6,304 nt of DNA, from assembly GCA_900545905.1 (NCBI GenBank), contig URBA01000088.1, positions 1 to 6,304 of the forward strand, in the 5' to 3' direction. Positions within the stretch are counted from its first letter, which is position 1. Each line of letters starts with the position of its first letter. A model generated the notes under the pieces. That model saw only the letters and a program-made list of their open reading frames with translations, was not told the origin of the DNA and made no database searches. The DNA comes from an uncultured Collinsella sp. (lineage in GTDB: Bacteria; Actinomycetota; Coriobacteriia; Coriobacteriales; Coriobacteriaceae). The translations under genes were made by a program, and so were the position numbers. Of the stretch, positions 5,471-6,304 are shown in pieces.

Positions 5471-6271
5471 TAGGCCGAGTGTGGTTTTGTCTCCGGCCCG
5501 TCCACGCAGATTGGTAAAGAAGCCCACCACGCCGTAGCGAGCGCGACGATACATGCGCTCGTCATAGGCCTTCAGATCACTCCACAGCGTCTTCAGGCGC
5601 TCATCGGCGCATTCTTCCTCGGAAAGCTTGGTGAGCACCGAGCAGATTGCCATCATCATGGTGAAATAGCCCATCATGTAGGAGCGCAGGCGCGAAGACT
5701 CGACATCGCTGTACAGGTGGAACGACTCCATCATGATGCGCGTAACGCGGAACTGCTGGTCCAGACGCTTGACCATCGTAGCCTCGTTGACGCTCTGGCC
5801 CTCGCGGCCAATGAAGTAGCGGTAGAGGTCGATGTCGGCGTAATACATGGTCTTGCAGCGCGGCAGGGGCACGTAGGCGTAGATGTTATCCACGTAGAAG
5901 GTGTGCGGCGGCATAGGCAGGTTGGACTCGCGCAGCACGTCCGTGCGATAGCACAGGCTGTGCATAAGCAGATTCTGGTCCAGACGGAAGTGCCCGATCT
6001 GATCCCAGGTGAATATCTTTTTGCGCGGCAGGGCAAACTTGTAGCCAATAGCGGTATGCGTGCCCTCGTAGACCTTCTCGTACACGTAGTTGGAGATAAA
6101 CAGGTCGACGCGTTGGTCGCGCTCCTCAAAGCCACGCAGGATCGACAGCATGGTCGAAAGGGCCGCGCCGTCGAGCCAGTCATCCGAATCGACGACCTTG
6201 TAATACGTACCCTGTGCCTCGCGCAGACCCGAAAGGACGGCGATTCCGTGGCCGCCGTTCTCCTGGTGCAC
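5435..6271 (-). CDS. Family 2 glycosyltransferase (GT-A fold), N-terminus missing
   Basis: A nucleotide-sugar-dependent glycosyltransferase, probably acting on a cell-surface polysaccharide, capsule or teichoic-type glycan at the cytoplasmic face of the membrane. The 278 visible residues start inside the GT2 domain with HQENGGHGIAVLSGLREAQGTYYKVVDSDDW. The metal- and sugar-binding acidic motif is at residues 28-31 (DSDD). Further on are FYVDNIYAYVPLP and DLYRYFIGREGQSVNE, typical of the acceptor side of such enzymes. The C-terminal part is rich in basic and aromatic residues, with no clear transmembrane helix. The first beta strand and the P-C-Y-N-type start, about 60-65 residues, lie beyond the adapter at 6272. 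The MYKRQ start seen when the adapter is translated is false. The gene is convergent with the peptidase gene. Donor and acceptor are unknown. Confidence 0.9.
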   Translation of the reverse strand: MHQENGGHGIAVLSGLREAQGTYYKVVDSDDWLDGAALSTMLSILRGFEERDQRVDLFISNYVYEKVYEGTHTAIGYKFALPRKKIFTWDQIGHFRLDQNLLMHSLCYRTDVLRESNLPMPPHTFYVDNIYAYVPLPRCKTMYYADIDLYRYFIGREGQSVNEATMVKRLDQQFRVTRIMMESFHLYSDVESSRLRSYMMGYFTMMMAICSVLTKLSEEECADERLKTLWSDLKAYDERMYRRARYGVVGFFTNLRGRAGDKTTLGLYRLASKIFKFN

Positions 6272-6304
6272 CTGTCTCTTATACACATCTGACGCTGCCG
6301 ACGA
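6272..6304 (-). other. Nextera Read-1 adapter, reverse complement (sequencing artefact)
   Basis: CTGTCTCTTATACACATCT (6272-6290) is the reverse complement of the Tn5 mosaic end, and 6291-6304 is the reverse complement of the Read-1 tail. All 33 bases of the adapter are present. It creates a 32-bp perfect terminal inverted repeat with positions 1-32, which is not a transposon end of the organism. Confidence 0.98.

Noticed and set aside
33..6271. CRISPR arrays, tRNA or rRNA genes, prophage or defence genes
   Set aside because: I looked for regularly spaced repeats, cloverleaf or rRNA signatures and defence-type motifs, and found none.
5717..6292. 191-residue + strand frame at the right end
   Set aside because: It is antisense to the glycosyltransferase, and its last residues (LSLIHI) are translated adapter.
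1..6304. 32-bp terminal inverted repeats bounding the window, as in an insertion sequence
   Set aside because: The repeats are Nextera adapter including the Tn5 mosaic end, and there is no transposase gene.

Overview
The window is a 6.3 kb metagenome-style contig, not a natural replicon end. Both termini are Illumina Nextera (Tn5) Read-1 adapter: positions 1-32 forward and 6272-6304 as the reverse complement. Genomic sequence therefore runs only from 33 to 6271, and the first and last genes are cut by the contig ends. The insert is GC-rich, with strong C/G preference at third codon positions. Gene content and protein style suggest an actinobacterial gut lineage of the Coriobacteriia, such as Collinsella or a relative. 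That assignment is inference from memory of related proteins and was not tested.

Layout, left to right. (i) 33-1341 (+) is the C-terminal part of polyphosphate kinase 1 with both catalytic histidines and an unusual Pro/Ala/Glu-rich then basic tail. It ends in a strong intrinsic terminator. (ii) 1455-2768 (+) is a complete TRAM-domain, Fe-S-cluster rRNA uracil-5-methyltransferase (RlmD/RumA family), ended by a 21-bp perfect-stem terminator. (iii) 2947-3489 and 3486-4067 (+) are a DJ-1/PfpI-family protein and a Maf nucleotide pyrophosphatase. Their stop and start overlap as ATGA, so they look like a translationally coupled pair. (iv) 4169-5170 (+) is a P1-family (DmpA-like, MEROPS S58) self-processing aminopeptidase with a strong Shine-Dalgarno. 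(v) 5171-5434 is a non-coding junction holding a C-rich tract, a short relic resembling a glycosyltransferase 3' end, and a large nested inverted repeat able to fold as a structured RNA or terminator. (vi) 5435-6271 (-) is a GT2 glycosyltransferase, convergent with the rest and missing its N-terminus.

The genes are mostly housekeeping: phosphate storage, rRNA modification, protein and nucleotide sanitation, peptide turnover and surface-glycan synthesis. I see no defence system, prophage, insertion sequence or CRISPR, and no convincing new multi-gene system. The least explained stretch is the 5232-5470 junction. There the end of the glycosyltransferase gene and its downstream hairpin are mirrored on the opposite strand, with differences in the coding part that are mostly synonymous.
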